DNA of 18,612 bases from Bremia lactucae (GCF_004359215.1 NW_027152186.1:1-18612), one strand, 5' to 3'. Counted from the stretch's first letter, positions 1 through 8,774 are shown. The notes: generated by a model not told the origin, from the sequence alone. Made by a program: numbers and translations.

Positions 1-251
1 TGTGCCTTTTTTGGCACTGCACGCCTCTGCAAAAAGCGTATATCCGCTGTTCGAGTTGGGTAACGTCGTTATCCCAGCGGCACTTGCTCCTCTGTGAGAC
101 TGACCGTATTGTGTACGGTAGCATAAGTGTGGCGTCCGTCACGATATACGCGTCAGGCGAGGGTCCGGACGACGCCGCCTCAATTTCTTAGACGACCGCC
201 TTAAATATTTGGTCAGGTGGGACGTCATCAACGGATTCGGCAGCTGATACC
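1..251. other. Unassigned sequence left of the first gap
   Basis: No convincing gene is seen here. One plus frame near 167-245 contains a KYLVRW-like stretch that faintly recalls a gypsy chromodomain core, but it is followed by a stop and lacks the GYP..SWEP continuation. The stretch may be the end of another retroelement. Confidence 0.3.
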
Positions 252-351
252 NNNNNNNNNNNNNNNNNNNNNNNNNNNNNNNNNNNNNNNNNNNNNNNNN
301 NNNNNNNNNNNNNNNNNNNNNNNNNNNNNNNNNNNNNNNNNNNNNNNNNNN
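252..351. other. Assembly gap (100 N)
   Basis: Exactly 100 N, the conventional length for a scaffold gap of unknown size. The integrase fragment on its right resumes within one or two residues of the gap, so more of that element may lie inside it. Confidence 0.95.
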
Positions 352-352
352 T

Positions 353-763
353 CCAACCAACTGTTGGAAGTCAGTAAGCCTGGACTTCATGTTTGGCATG
401 CCGCCCGATCATAAGGGTCGGACAGGGCTAGTCGTCTTTGTAGACAGACTGAGCAAGATGGTGCATTTAGCACCATGTAAGATATCGATCACAGGCAAGG
501 AGGCAGCTCTCTTGTTCCTGGATCATGTCTACCGACTACATGGGATGCCCGAGTCCATAGTATCGGACTGGGATCCACGTTATACGTCTGGTATCTGGCG
601 ACATGTGTTCGAGCTGCTAGGTAGCAAGCTCCACATGTCGACCGCAGGTCATCCCCTGACCGATGTCCAAACCGAGCGTGTCGATCGGATTGTGGCGGAT
701 GTCTTACGCACTATAGCATCTTTTAATAATTTTACTAATTATACCCTTTTCAAACTCTTCTGA
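353..763 (+). pseudogene. Truncated Ty3/gypsy integrase core (third family)
   Basis: This is an integrase catalytic-core fragment of a gypsy retroelement, which would join element cDNA to the chromosome. In one frame it reads through SVSLDFMFG (first Asp at 383-385), FVDRLSKMVHLAP, then VSDWDPRYTS (second Asp) and DVQTERVDRI (Glu), so the DDE triad is formally present. Similarity stops near DVLRTI at about 720; the last dozen codons to the stop are AT-rich non-integrase sequence. The N-terminal zinc finger would lie in or before the gap, and the C-terminal half is absent. Residue choices differ from both elements further right, so it is a separate family. It has no start codon and cannot be functional. 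Confidence 0.8.
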
Positions 764-1365
764 AATTAGATCTGCTATTAATTTTATAAGTAATATAATA
801 TTTAGTAAAAAAAAATGATATTTGAATTTCGTTCTTTTTGGAGATAACATAATTGCCTGAATAAAATCAACGTTACTGTTAATGTTTACAATGGTAAAAT
901 TTTTATTAATTTTAAGATAAACGATTAAATAGTTGGTTCTAAATTCGGTGTCTTTTTTTTAGTATCAACTTAATAAAAAGGTTAAAATTGGTGCAAAAAC
1001 AAATAAAATTATATCAGCATTGCTTGGTAAAATTGTCTCTTTTGTAAATAAATTAAGACCATCCGCTGTATTCTCCCAAAAAAAATGCAAAACCCATAGC
1101 CGAATACTCAACATTAACCGGAATTAACCGGCCCCTAAAAAGATTTGACGAAAGCAAATTTGATGGGATAATTTTTAAATTATTTTTAATTAAAAAGAGT
1201 GGAGCAAGCAATTTGTTTTTGTGGAGTTCACTATAAATAACAGTGTCCACGCCAGTACGGGTGACACACTGTATTAAATTAGCGGACTGCGCCATCCTCA
1301 GACGCCAGTCTTGTTTGTGCGCAGCCCGAGTATTATTGGGGGAAAGGCCCCTCACTACGCTCGGC

Positions 1366-1435
1366 CATCGTCATTTTGACGAGACTATGTCCCTTCACAG
1401 CTGAAGAGGGACATAGTTTCGTCGAAATGACGATG
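1366..1435. repeat. Long hairpin, 29-bp stem, 12-nt loop
   Basis: The arms 1366-1394 and 1407-1435 are inverted copies over 29 positions with two differences. In a plus-strand transcript both differences become wobble pairs (U-G and G-U), so the RNA stem is unbroken. It could be the remnant of a foldback or MITE element, or a small-RNA precursor. No target-site duplication is obvious. Confidence 0.8.
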
Positions 1436-1463
1436 AATTGAGTTCTCCTCTCAACTGCATCGA

Positions 1464-1485
1464 GCTGTGGTTGCGCAACCACAGC
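1464..1485. repeat. 22-bp perfect palindrome without spacer
   Basis: The half-site GCTGTGGTTGC is followed immediately by its reverse complement. It lies 28 nt after the long hairpin. Function unknown; it may be a dimeric protein site or another product of the inverted-repeat process seen elsewhere in the window. Confidence 0.8.
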
Positions 1486-1954
1486 GAGATCTTCTTCGAC
1501 CGACTATCCAGTCTTTTTAATTTGGAATTTTTACTGTATCGTATTATTATACAGGCGCTTAATAATTACATGGATGTTGCTTTGTAAGCAAGCATCCTTG
1601 ATTTGATCCACCCGAATTTTTCGTGAAATTAAAAACGGTAATAATGTACTTAAGTTCCTATGTAACGGTCTTTTTATCTATTGCATCTGATAAGTTAATA
1701 TTAAAAATTTAAATAGCGAATCCTTGCGCACCAATCATTCGTCCGTATAGCAGCGATTGGCGGGGTTAATTTACACTTACAACATCCGATCAACGGAACT
1801 TGTTGCTACATAATACTATATACGGTAATACCGGAGATGTTAAGTAAAATTATTGAATGAGAACAAGTTTATGGAGCTACTATTCGGGCAACCCCTTGCT
1901 AACCAGACCCCCCCCCCATTTTCTCACTTCTCAACACACTGTCCAACTTAAGTT

Positions 1955-2057
1955 ATGGAAGACCCACGCAATGCATTTACCCATCTCTCAAAAAAGCAGA
2001 AAACGCGGTCAAAGCATTTGCCATGCAGATCGGGTTCGCCGTAAACCGTGCTCGATC
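1955..2057 (+). pseudogene. Possible FAR1-like DNA-binding domain start, truncated by LTR
   Basis: An ATG at 1955 opens MEDPRNAF. After one frameshift the sequence continues as PSLKKAENAVKAFAMQIGFA then VNRARSV up to the first base of the LTR. The pattern (Ala/Val-rich helix, then GFxV followed by basic residues and Ser) resembles the start of FAR1-type zinc domains that oomycete MULE transposases often carry. The cysteines and histidines that would confirm this would lie downstream, where the LTR begins. I infer that the retroelement landed in, or was joined to, a MULE-like gene. No continuation was found after the 3' LTR at 9232. Confidence 0.3.
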
Positions 2058-2482
2058 TGTAACGGGAATTAAAACTTAAAGGTTGTTATTTAATAATATA
2101 TTATCTGAAAGGTAGATAATATTTGGAGGATATTACATTACATAGTACTATTCGAAAAGCTTATCCATTGGTAGATATAGGCCATTACATTTACTTTCTC
2201 TGCGGTCCAATCAGCACTGGATGCGCGCAAAGAGAGATACAGATAACACTTTATTACATGTTTTGTATTAGAAAATAATTAAGTTAGTATTAAGTTGATA
2301 GAAAAGAAGAACTTCATTATAATAATACAGCTTTTAATTAACCCTCTCAAAAGCAAGTGTTTTAAGAGAGTCTTCCTCTGCACGTACGAGTGTACGTGAA
2401 GTGACATGAGGCACCACTCGCACTGAGGCAGTGCAAAGTGGACTCGTTCTGAAGCAGTACAAGTCGGCAGTGCCCCGTTACA
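2058..2482 (+). repeat. 5' LTR of element A
   Basis: Starts TGTAACGGGA and ends CCCCGTTACA, with the canonical TG...CA ends. It matches 8788-9231 along its length, most closely in the last 110 nt (about ten differences). It lacks a ~16-nt stretch found near the start of the 3' copy. The 3' end carries three consecutive hairpins (2381-2465). Promoter and polyadenylation sites are presumed here but cannot be pinned down. Confidence 0.9.
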
Positions 2483-2484
2483 CC

Positions 2485-2498
2485 TGGTAGCACTTTGT
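2485..2498 (+). promoter_or_regulatory. Primer binding site of element A
   Basis: TGGTAGCACTTTG starts two bases after the LTR end. It is complementary to a tRNA ending in AGTGCTACCA and resembles the initiator-Met type PBS of yeast Ty elements (TGGTAGC). Element B has the same TGGTAGCACT at the same spacing. Confidence 0.75.
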
Positions 2499-2532
2499 AG
2501 TCCGTCCAAGGACCACAGCTCCATCATCTAAC

Positions 2533-3366
2533 ATGGACGTGTTAGATGATAATGGAAATACGCATCACGTTTCGCGTTATAGCTACTCTTGAAACCTAAA
2601 AGATGCACATCTAAAAGTATAGGGGAGTCGAAGAAGACTCCCTCTTGAGATGGTTTGTCGAGTTGGACGATGCCATAAGGGCACGTCACATCGTTGACGA
2701 GCAAATGCAAGTCGCATTCGCTCAATCAAATTTGACAGGTCGTGCCAAAACTTGGGCATTGGGTCTTAAGTTGCGCGACCCATACGTCTTTGGGTCGCTA
2801 GAGGCTTTTAAAGCCCGGCTCAAACAGACGTTTGAACCGCCAAGGGCTGAGTTCAGAGCTCGATCAGAGCTTCTGGACCTCAAGCAAGGCAAGCGTGATG
2901 TTCACGCATATGCCCAGCACATACGACTCTTAGCGAGTTGTATTACAAATAACCCAGTTCATGAACATACGTTGATTACGGTGTTCATGCAAGGTCTTAC
3001 GGATGGTTTCGTAAAGACCCACCTGTTCCGCTTGGATTGGATACGCTTGAAGAAGCAATATCCGTTGCGGAAAAGGAGGACTTTAGCTTGAGACAGACTC
3101 AAGCTAGTTCGTCATCATATCGTCCTCCAAGACGACATGAATTGAGAGGTTCAAAACCTATCGACCTCTCTTATGTCAAAAGCGAGAAATCTCGCTTTTT
3201 GAACAATAGACGATTGCATAAATGCAGTCGCTGTCAAAAGTTAAAACACCACGCTCATGAGTGTAGTGCCCCACGCCCAGTGGCGAGAGGTACTGAACGT
3301 AATTTTGGACCGTATGCCAAAAAGGGCAACGGTCGCGGATCCGACGTTGTTGCGAAATCGCAATAG
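2533..3366 (+). pseudogene. gag: gag of element A (broken)
   Basis: Encodes the capsid/nucleocapsid polyprotein that packages element RNA. The ATG at 2533 (MDVLDDNG) is the likely original start, 50 nt after the LTR. Stops and a shift follow before the well-conserved capsid domain resumes at about 2633 (LLRWFVELDDAI, then KTWALGLKLRDPYVFGS, FEPPRAEFRARSELL, KQGKRDVHAYAQHI). A one-base loss at about 3038 shifts the frame between LFRL and DTLEEAISVAE. The C-terminus keeps an intact CCHC zinc knuckle (CSRCQKLKHHAHEC) for RNA binding. The frame ends at a TAG at 3364-3366. Several perfect inverted repeats lie within conserved codons. Confidence 0.88.
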
Positions 3367-3384
3367 CGAGGCAGACCGCAAAAA

Positions 3385-3490
3385 AAATCGGGGTCAGTAG
3401 AGGCGCAACTCCCTATTGATCCAGCAACCTGAAGAATAAATCGGGGTTAGTAGAGGCGCAACTCCCTACTGATCCAGCAACCTGGAGAAT
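3385..3490 (+). repeat. 53-bp tandem duplication at the gag-pol junction
   Basis: Two head-to-tail copies (3385-3437 and 3438-3490) differ at three positions, all transitions. 53 is not a multiple of three, so the duplication changes the gag-pol phase. Copy one contains an in-frame stop that copy two lacks because of one of the changes. Confidence 0.9.
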
Positions 3491-3510
3491 TTGCAAATCT
3501 CTTGACTTAA

Positions 3511-3759
3511 GTTGCTCCAGACACACAATCATTATGCGTCTCTGCACCTGGTGATGAGGTATCCCTCATCACCTCGAAGTTGAAAGTGACAAATGATTTG
3601 TCACTCACAGCCCTAGTGGACTGCGGAGCGTCGAATAACTTTGTTCATCGCCAGTCGCTAGAGGGTTGTAGGCTCAAATATGTTGAGCGCGACATCTCTC
3701 CAACAAGGACGACGGTGCGTCTAGCGACAGGCGCATCGATAACAGTAACCCGACTGTGA
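3511..3759 (+). pseudogene. Aspartic protease of element A (C-terminus lost)
   Basis: Retropepsin that would cut the Gag-Pol polyprotein. One clean frame contains the active-site stretch ALVDCGASNNFVHRQSL with the catalytic Asp at 3619-3621; DCGA instead of DTGA or DSGA is usual for oomycete gypsy elements. It continues to VRLATGASITV and then ends at TGA-TAG at 3757. The second conserved block (ILGMPWL type, seen in element B) is missing, so an internal deletion is inferred. The stop sits inside a perfect 10-bp-arm hairpin (3751-3776). Confidence 0.82.
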
Positions 3760-4248
3760 TAGCGCAATCACAGTCGAAAGACGTTGAGGGAATAGGTGCC
3801 CACGTACTTGAGGAGAAATCTCCACAAATAGTTAATGTTGAAGTGATTAGACTTCAGCATCCCGAGGGATTAATACCTCGGCAGCCTGTGGATAAATCCC
3901 AGGAAGAAAACAAGACAATAAATGTATTGGTTTAATAACGGTTCAAGAGTAGGCGCTTATACTCTTAATCTGTATGCGCCTCCGAAGTTAACTTCGGAAA
4001 TAACTCAATTATCAACCCTAGAACACAAGCGGTTATTGAGAGATCTGCATAATGGTAGAATCAAGCAGATCCGCGTACTCTTCACGGAGGACGATTACGT
4101 AATTGACATTTGGTCAGAGGTATTTTTTGCAGAAAACGAACGGGTTCTCAGCAAATCGTCGATGGACGAAAGTGTCCTCGATGTGAAGACTCGGATTAAA
4201 AGATACACTAATCAATATCTTGGGAGTCATCCAACAGAAATTCTCTAT
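3760..4248 (+). pseudogene. Protease-RT linker of element A
   Basis: Charged, poorly conserved linker between protease and RT. 3760-3921 carries several stops. From about 3922 an open frame of about 110 codons runs to the RT border, ending in a SMDESVLDVKTRIKRY motif typical of the stretch just before gypsy RT. A one-base shift at about 4248 separates it from the RT frame. It contains an 18-bp perfect palindrome (3981-3998). Confidence 0.6.
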
Positions 4249-5082
4249 ACGAGGATTTAATAGAATTCAGGGATGTATTTCCTGAAGTAATTCCATGCGA
4301 GTTGCCCAAGGATAAATGCACTCGACATGAGATCGAGCTCAAAGCGGACTCGAAGTACTGTGTCATGACGCAGTGGCCACTGCCTCGTGAACAAGTACTT
4401 GCGATCGATAAATTCTTTGCCGATCGAGTAAAAGCGGGCCATGTAAGGGAGTCAACCTCCCCACATAGCTCTTCGACCTTCTGTATGCGAAACGCCACAG
4501 AAGGGTGGCGGATAGTGCATGCATTCAATAAACTGAATGCTGCAACGGTACCGGCTCAAACGCCGATACCTAGAAAAAACGTAATCATAGATGGTATGGC
4601 TAAGAGAACGATCTTTTTGTCTATGGATCTGATGGATGGGTTCTATCAAATCCTTATGCGTGAACGGCATTCCGTAGACAGTAGTGAGCACTCCTAGTGG
4701 GTTGCTCTGGAAATGGCTAGTGGTGCCACAGGGGCTTAATAACGCCCCTGCAACATACAACAGATGCGTAACGAATCTGTTGATACCGGTGCTAGAATTC
4801 GCACCGAGTTATTTTGACGATGTTGTCGTCCATAGCCGGGCCATGGACGGGAAGACGGACGTGGAGGTTCATAAAACTCACGTTCGTCAGGTTCTGACAC
4901 TTGTGCGAAAGCATAAGTTGTACGCAAATCTCAAGAAGTGTATATTCGCTTCAAGCGTAATACCACTTCTTGAGTGCATCGACGGAAAACACGGCTTGCG
5001 CCCTGATACCGAAAATATCAAGGCTATTACCGACTGGCCAGTTTCAGTCGATGTCAAGGGACTTAAAAAGTTCCTTGGTTAA
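4249..5082 (+). pseudogene. Reverse transcriptase of element A
   Basis: Copies element RNA into cDNA. Motifs in order: EDLIEFRDVFPE, WPLPREQVLAID, WRIVHAFNKLNAAT, PAQTPIPRKNVI, MDLMDGFYQILM, STPSGLLWKWLVVPQG, NAPATYNRCV, then the active site YFDD at 4810-4821 (both aspartates present) and HKLYANLKKC. A shift at about 4666 and a TAG close behind it break the frame between QILMRER and the STPSG block. A stop at 5080-5082 ends the frame at KKFLG, where the RNase H connection should begin. One conserved Gly near IPLLxC is Glu. Confidence 0.9.
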
Positions 5083-5711
5083 GCGGCGTATTTGCACAAG
5101 TACTCCATCTCTCTCGTCTCTAGAAAGGAAAACGAGAAATGGTAACGGAACGCTGATTGTCAGCGTTCGTTTGAAGGTATCAAGCAAAGCTTTGATGCAA
5201 TCGCCTATGTTGGCGATTGCAGATCAAAACAGACCATTCCATGTGGTCTGTGATGCCAGCGATTTCGCAATCGGCTGCGCATTAATGCAATACGATACAG
5301 ACGGCGGGGACGCGTCGTCCGTTACCAATCGCGTCAGCTGCAACCAGCTGAACGCAATTACCCAGCGCATGACAAGGAACTCCTTGCCATGAAATAATGC
5401 ATTGGCTAAATTGAGGTCTTTCTCCGAGGAGATAGACCGTTCATCGTATATACGGACCATGCGTCATTACGCACGGCTGTAATTAAACCAAGAAGGATAG
5501 CCACCTCTCGCAAAGAATGGCGAGGTGGCTATCCTTCGTCGCGGAGTATAATTTCTCCGTAGAATATAAACCAGGACGACTTAATGTTGTCGCTGATGCA
5601 TTATCACGCCGGCTCGTTTCGAGTCAGCGTTGCACAGCAACAGTGAAAATAATCCCACTGCTGCAACACTCACTACGAGTGTCCCGTCATCAACCTTGGT
5701 TGAAGACATAA
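5083..5711 (+). pseudogene. RNase H domain and integrase lead-in of element A
   Basis: Would degrade the RNA strand of the hybrid. Recognisable blocks are AAYLHKYS, ADCQRSFEGIKQ, RPFHVVCDASDFAIGCAL (Asp at 5252-5254), HDKELLAMK (Glu at 5377-5379), YTDHASLRTAV (Asp at 5455-5457), RMARWLSFVAEYNF and VVADALSRR. The catalytic residues remain but lie in several frames, with stops after AMK. Just before HLSQRMARWLSF the usual SP-type residues are replaced by a longer stretch that is the inverted copy of downstream sequence (see findings). Confidence 0.87.
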
Positions 5712-7108
5712 AGAAAGCCTACACAGAAGATAAAGACCTTCTTTGTTTAATGGATCTAATGAATCCATCCGATAAATCTTTTAAAGATTAAACGGCTTTA
5801 TATCGATCGTCATCCGATCGATACACAACGCGCAACGGCTTATTGTATTATACAGCCGTTGCCGGCGACACTCCACGTGTCGTCGTCCCAACTCACAATG
5901 ATTTGCGCTTGCGCATCATGTATGAGTGTCACGATGCACCGACAAGTGGGCATCGTGGACGTGAGAAGACTTACCTCACAGTAAGTCGCGACTTTTACTG
6001 GCCCCGCCAGTATCAGTTCGTGCGCATGTACATTCGTGCTTGCGAGGTATGTCAACGGGTGAAGCCAATCCCTTCCCACCGTGCACCTCTCCAACCTCTC
6101 CCACTTCCGGCAGAGTGTTGGGAGTCCGTAAATATGGACTTCGTCTTCGAAATTCCCAAAGACGATCACAATAACAATGGAATCCTTGATTTTGTAGACA
6201 TATTCTGCAAGATGGTACATCTTGCTGCAGTACTAAAGTCGATTACGGCTCCGGGCTGTGCCCGCACGGTATTCAAACTCCACGGTCTACCCCGTAAATT
6301 GGGCTCGGATAGGGATCCACGGTTCACGGCGGAGTTCTGGCAATCCGTGTTCCGATCTCTCGGAACACGGCTGACTATGTCAACATCTGATCACCCGGAA
6401 ACGGATGGTCAAACAGAACGCGTAAATCGCGTCCTCGAAGAGATACTACGAGGTTACGTCCAATCGTATCCGTTGCATGCGTCTACAACGCATACATCGT
6501 TCTTTGTGAATGGCTTACGCCATCCTCGCATACCCACCAAATTAGAGGGATCCTCTAGTTCAATGGGGGGTGGACTCGCACGAGCAAAACCACTTCTGGC
6601 TCATGTTCATCACAAGTCGAAGTTAACAATGACGCGGGTTATGTCGATGTCGAAGAAATCGACATCGAAGATGAGAAAGATCTCATGGCAGTGCGCACAA
6701 GTGTACTGAAAAGACAAAACAAATGAGTCAGCAGAAGAATTTCTGCTATTTCGAGAATCAATATTCCGTTTCGTTCAGGATTCCATTGGTAACGCAGTGG
6801 ACCGACAGAAACTGAATGCAGACAAACATGGAAGAGCAAATGTTCATTCATTTAAAACTAATGATCTAGTGCTACTCTTTCCGGTAAACCTACCTAAGCG
6901 TTTAGTCACTTATGTGGGTAGCAGTAAACTACTACCCAAGTTCATTGGGCCTTTCCGTGTACTGCATCGCAGAGGCAACGCGTACGCAATAGAACTGCCA
7001 CGTATAATGCGAACGCATGCTACATTTTACGTTGGTCGGCTCCGCCCGTACCATCAGTACGCGGCTTCTTCCGAGGACGGATTGAAGATCCTTTTTAAGA
7101 ATCCCTAA
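5712..7108 (+). pseudogene. Integrase of element A
   Basis: The longest intact block (5843-6709) holds the HHCC zinc finger (His30, His37, Cys67, Cys70 counted from 5843) and a DD35E core: Asp99 in NMDFVF, Asp156 in SDRDPRF and Glu192 in QTERVNR, with exactly 35 residues between the last two. Two in-frame losses are visible: a few codons before KLHGLP, and about 18 residues between RGYVQSY and the HAST motif. After GLRHPRIPT the frame is lost, with a stop near 6723; the acidic linker continues in another frame. The C-terminal GPF/Y module (6797-7108) contains DRQKLNADKHGRAN, KFIGPFRVL and ATFYVGRLRPYHQY. The first part (5712-5842) is the lead-in with one stop. Confidence 0.9.
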
Positions 7109-7439
7109 AAGATTCTTGTGATCGAGAACCAGATTCTCATGTTGAACCTTGAGTTTCTCATGCCGGTTCCGAGTTTCCTCGAAACTGCGATGAGCTGACG
7201 ACAGCTCATCACAAAGAGCGGGATATTTTCGTTCGTACTCCAACATGGAGTACGCACTCTTCGAACGGTCTTCTAACCGCTCGATATGGTGAGTCTGCAC
7301 CGTCTGCTCCAACGAGCGACGCTTGCCACGCTCGTGGTCAAGTCCCTTTCCAAATCATGGAGGAAGCGATCGATTTTGTCGATTTTTGACTCTAGATCCG
7401 TCACACGGTTCGGATCTAATTTTTCCTCCTCCACCACAA
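7109..7439 (+). pseudogene. Integrase-chromodomain linker of element A
   Basis: Pro/Ser/Thr-rich linker on the plus strand, open over long stretches in two successive frames (a shift near 7345) and ending in a PPPP run before the chromodomain. On the minus strand the same DNA is also open and reads as a heptad-rich coiled coil. Which strand was ever translated cannot be settled from the sequence alone; the plus-strand reading continues into the chromodomain and is preferred. Confidence 0.5.
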
Positions 7440-7721
7440 CCATTGGTGGATTCCCACGGTGGTCGCAGTTTCCTTGTGAAACGTATATAAAACCACCGTG
7501 ATGTGAAGGGGCAGCGAACGAGTGATCTCTTTAGCTGGCGCGGATATCCACCTTCACATGACAGCTGGGAGCCTCGTTCCCAGCTAGTTGCTGACGTTGA
7601 GGGCCTCGTCCGTCAGTATGACGAGACCCATCCGATGGTTCAGAAGGTCCATCGGAAAACACGCGCCCCTGGTGCTTGTAAATTGATTGCAAAACCTCAA
7701 TCGTATCACGCATGTCAATAG
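7440..7721 (+). pseudogene. C-terminal chromodomain of element A pol
   Basis: Chromodomains at the integrase C-terminus direct chromoviruses to modified histones. One frame reads PLVDSHGGRSFLVKRI, stop (TAA at 7488-7490), NHRDVKGQRTS, then WRGYPPSHDSWEPRSQLV and QYDETHP. The WRGYP and SWEP blocks are diagnostic. The frame ends at 7721, about 50 nt before the end of the convergent antisense frame. Confidence 0.82.
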
Positions 7722-7767
7722 AGATGCGAGCCCTTCCCCAGGGCGAAAAAAAGCGAATAGACATCTC

Positions 7768-8663
7768 CTTTTACTCTGTGCGAGTTGTCATCACAACACG
7801 GACAGGGATCACCCCACGCGAGGCATGGAAGCCCAGCCTCACGTGATAACCGATGCAATTTATAATTTGCACCGGTTGGAGTTCTATTCTCAAACTTAAC
7901 GCGATTGCGTTAAGTTTTTGAAGCCAGGCCTCGCGTCCAATGTCTTTGACATTGCGAATGAACGCGCTCCAGGCTTGCATAAGCGAGATTTTATCTCGCT
8001 CATTGTTGCCACTATACCATCGATGCTTAAGAAAAGCATCGAGATAAAAATCTTCTTCGGAGCGAAAGTTCTTCGCGCTGGGTTCAAGGCCATGTAGCTT
8101 TGTCGCAATAAATAAAGGATATTTGTTGTGAGGAGTAGTTTCTTCAGACAAGCTATTGATTAGACGTTCTGGCAAAATCCACAGCTTCTTTCAGGGGCGA
8201 GACGAGATATTTTATTGTTTTCACATGCCCACTGAAGCAGGGGTACCCACAAGAGGGGAACTTTTATCACGATGGCTAATGCAATCGTCATCACCTTGCA
8301 CAGAAATAGGTGCAGATGACCGTACGGAAGACTGAACAGGCGATGAGGTATCATCCCCATCGTCCGAACCAAACAGACTATAGACTCGTCTATCAGAATG
8401 AGCCCTCTCATTCGAAGGCTCATAGTCAGCCGCCTGACGTCTATCACGCGACTGTTCTATTCTCCCCGAGTCGGCCATTTCATCCGACTCGCATTTGTAG
8501 TCGACCTCCAAAGAGGGGTCGAATTCACGTGGTGTATCCGCGAGAAAAAGATACTACGGCAGACGGAACGTCTGCCGCAAGAGATAACAGTGCGTCACCC
8601 GCGGCTGTGGGCCGCAGCCGAAGGCTCCGCACTACCAGCAGCCCGCATGGATTTATTCTTCAT
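7768..8663 (-). pseudogene. Antisense reading frame of element A (unknown protein)
   Basis: Between the chromodomain and the 3' LTR the minus strand is coding-like. An ATG at 8663 opens MKNKSMRAAGSAEPSAA. After shifts at about 8605 and a TGA near 8525 comes an acidic, Ser-rich stretch (8511-8224: DYKCESDEMADSG ... SLFGSDDGDDTSS), a short broken segment, and a well-formed block (8175-7771: PHNKYPLFIATKLHGLEP, FRSEEDFYLDAFLKHRWYSG, GREAWLQKLNAIALSLRIEL, INCIGYHVRLGFHASRGVIP). Trp, Tyr, Cys and Gly spacing looks like a folded domain. I do not recognise the family. It converges on pol. A sense-strand reading of the same DNA gives no plausible protein. Confidence 0.5.
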
Positions 8664-8774
8664 GCGATGGAATTTAAATTGATGGTTCTGACCAATCAAC
8701 ATCATTTTAAAATTAAGTGGTAGTGGTCACAAGTGACCACTCCATCCAATGACAGTCAGAGTGATTGTCTTTTA

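Larger units (their letters stand above)
764..1954. other. AT-rich spacer without a recognised gene
   Basis: Long A/T runs dominate 764-1050 and 1500-1860. A 100-codon minus-strand frame (1355-1053) and a short plus-strand stretch around 1436-1520 (reading PLNCIELWLRNHSEIFFDRL) look somewhat protein-like but match nothing I recognise. Two conspicuous inverted repeats in this stretch are listed separately. It may be a decayed transposon that interrupted the integrase fragment on the left. Confidence 0.4.

Noticed and set aside
167..251. KYLVRW stretch as a chromodomain
   Set aside because: Only six residues fit; the diagnostic GYP and WEP blocks are absent and a stop follows at once.
1053..1355. 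100-codon minus-strand frame as a gene
   Set aside because: No domain is recognised, and it spans AT-rich repeats; left as part of the spacer.
6932..7108. Minus-strand frame opposite the integrase C-terminus of element A
   Set aside because: The plus strand carries the clearly conserved GPF/Y module here, so this part of the antisense frame is a by-product.
2523..8741. CRISPR array as explanation for the repeated hairpins
   Set aside because: The stems differ in sequence, there is no constant repeat with spacers, and the context is a eukaryotic retroelement.
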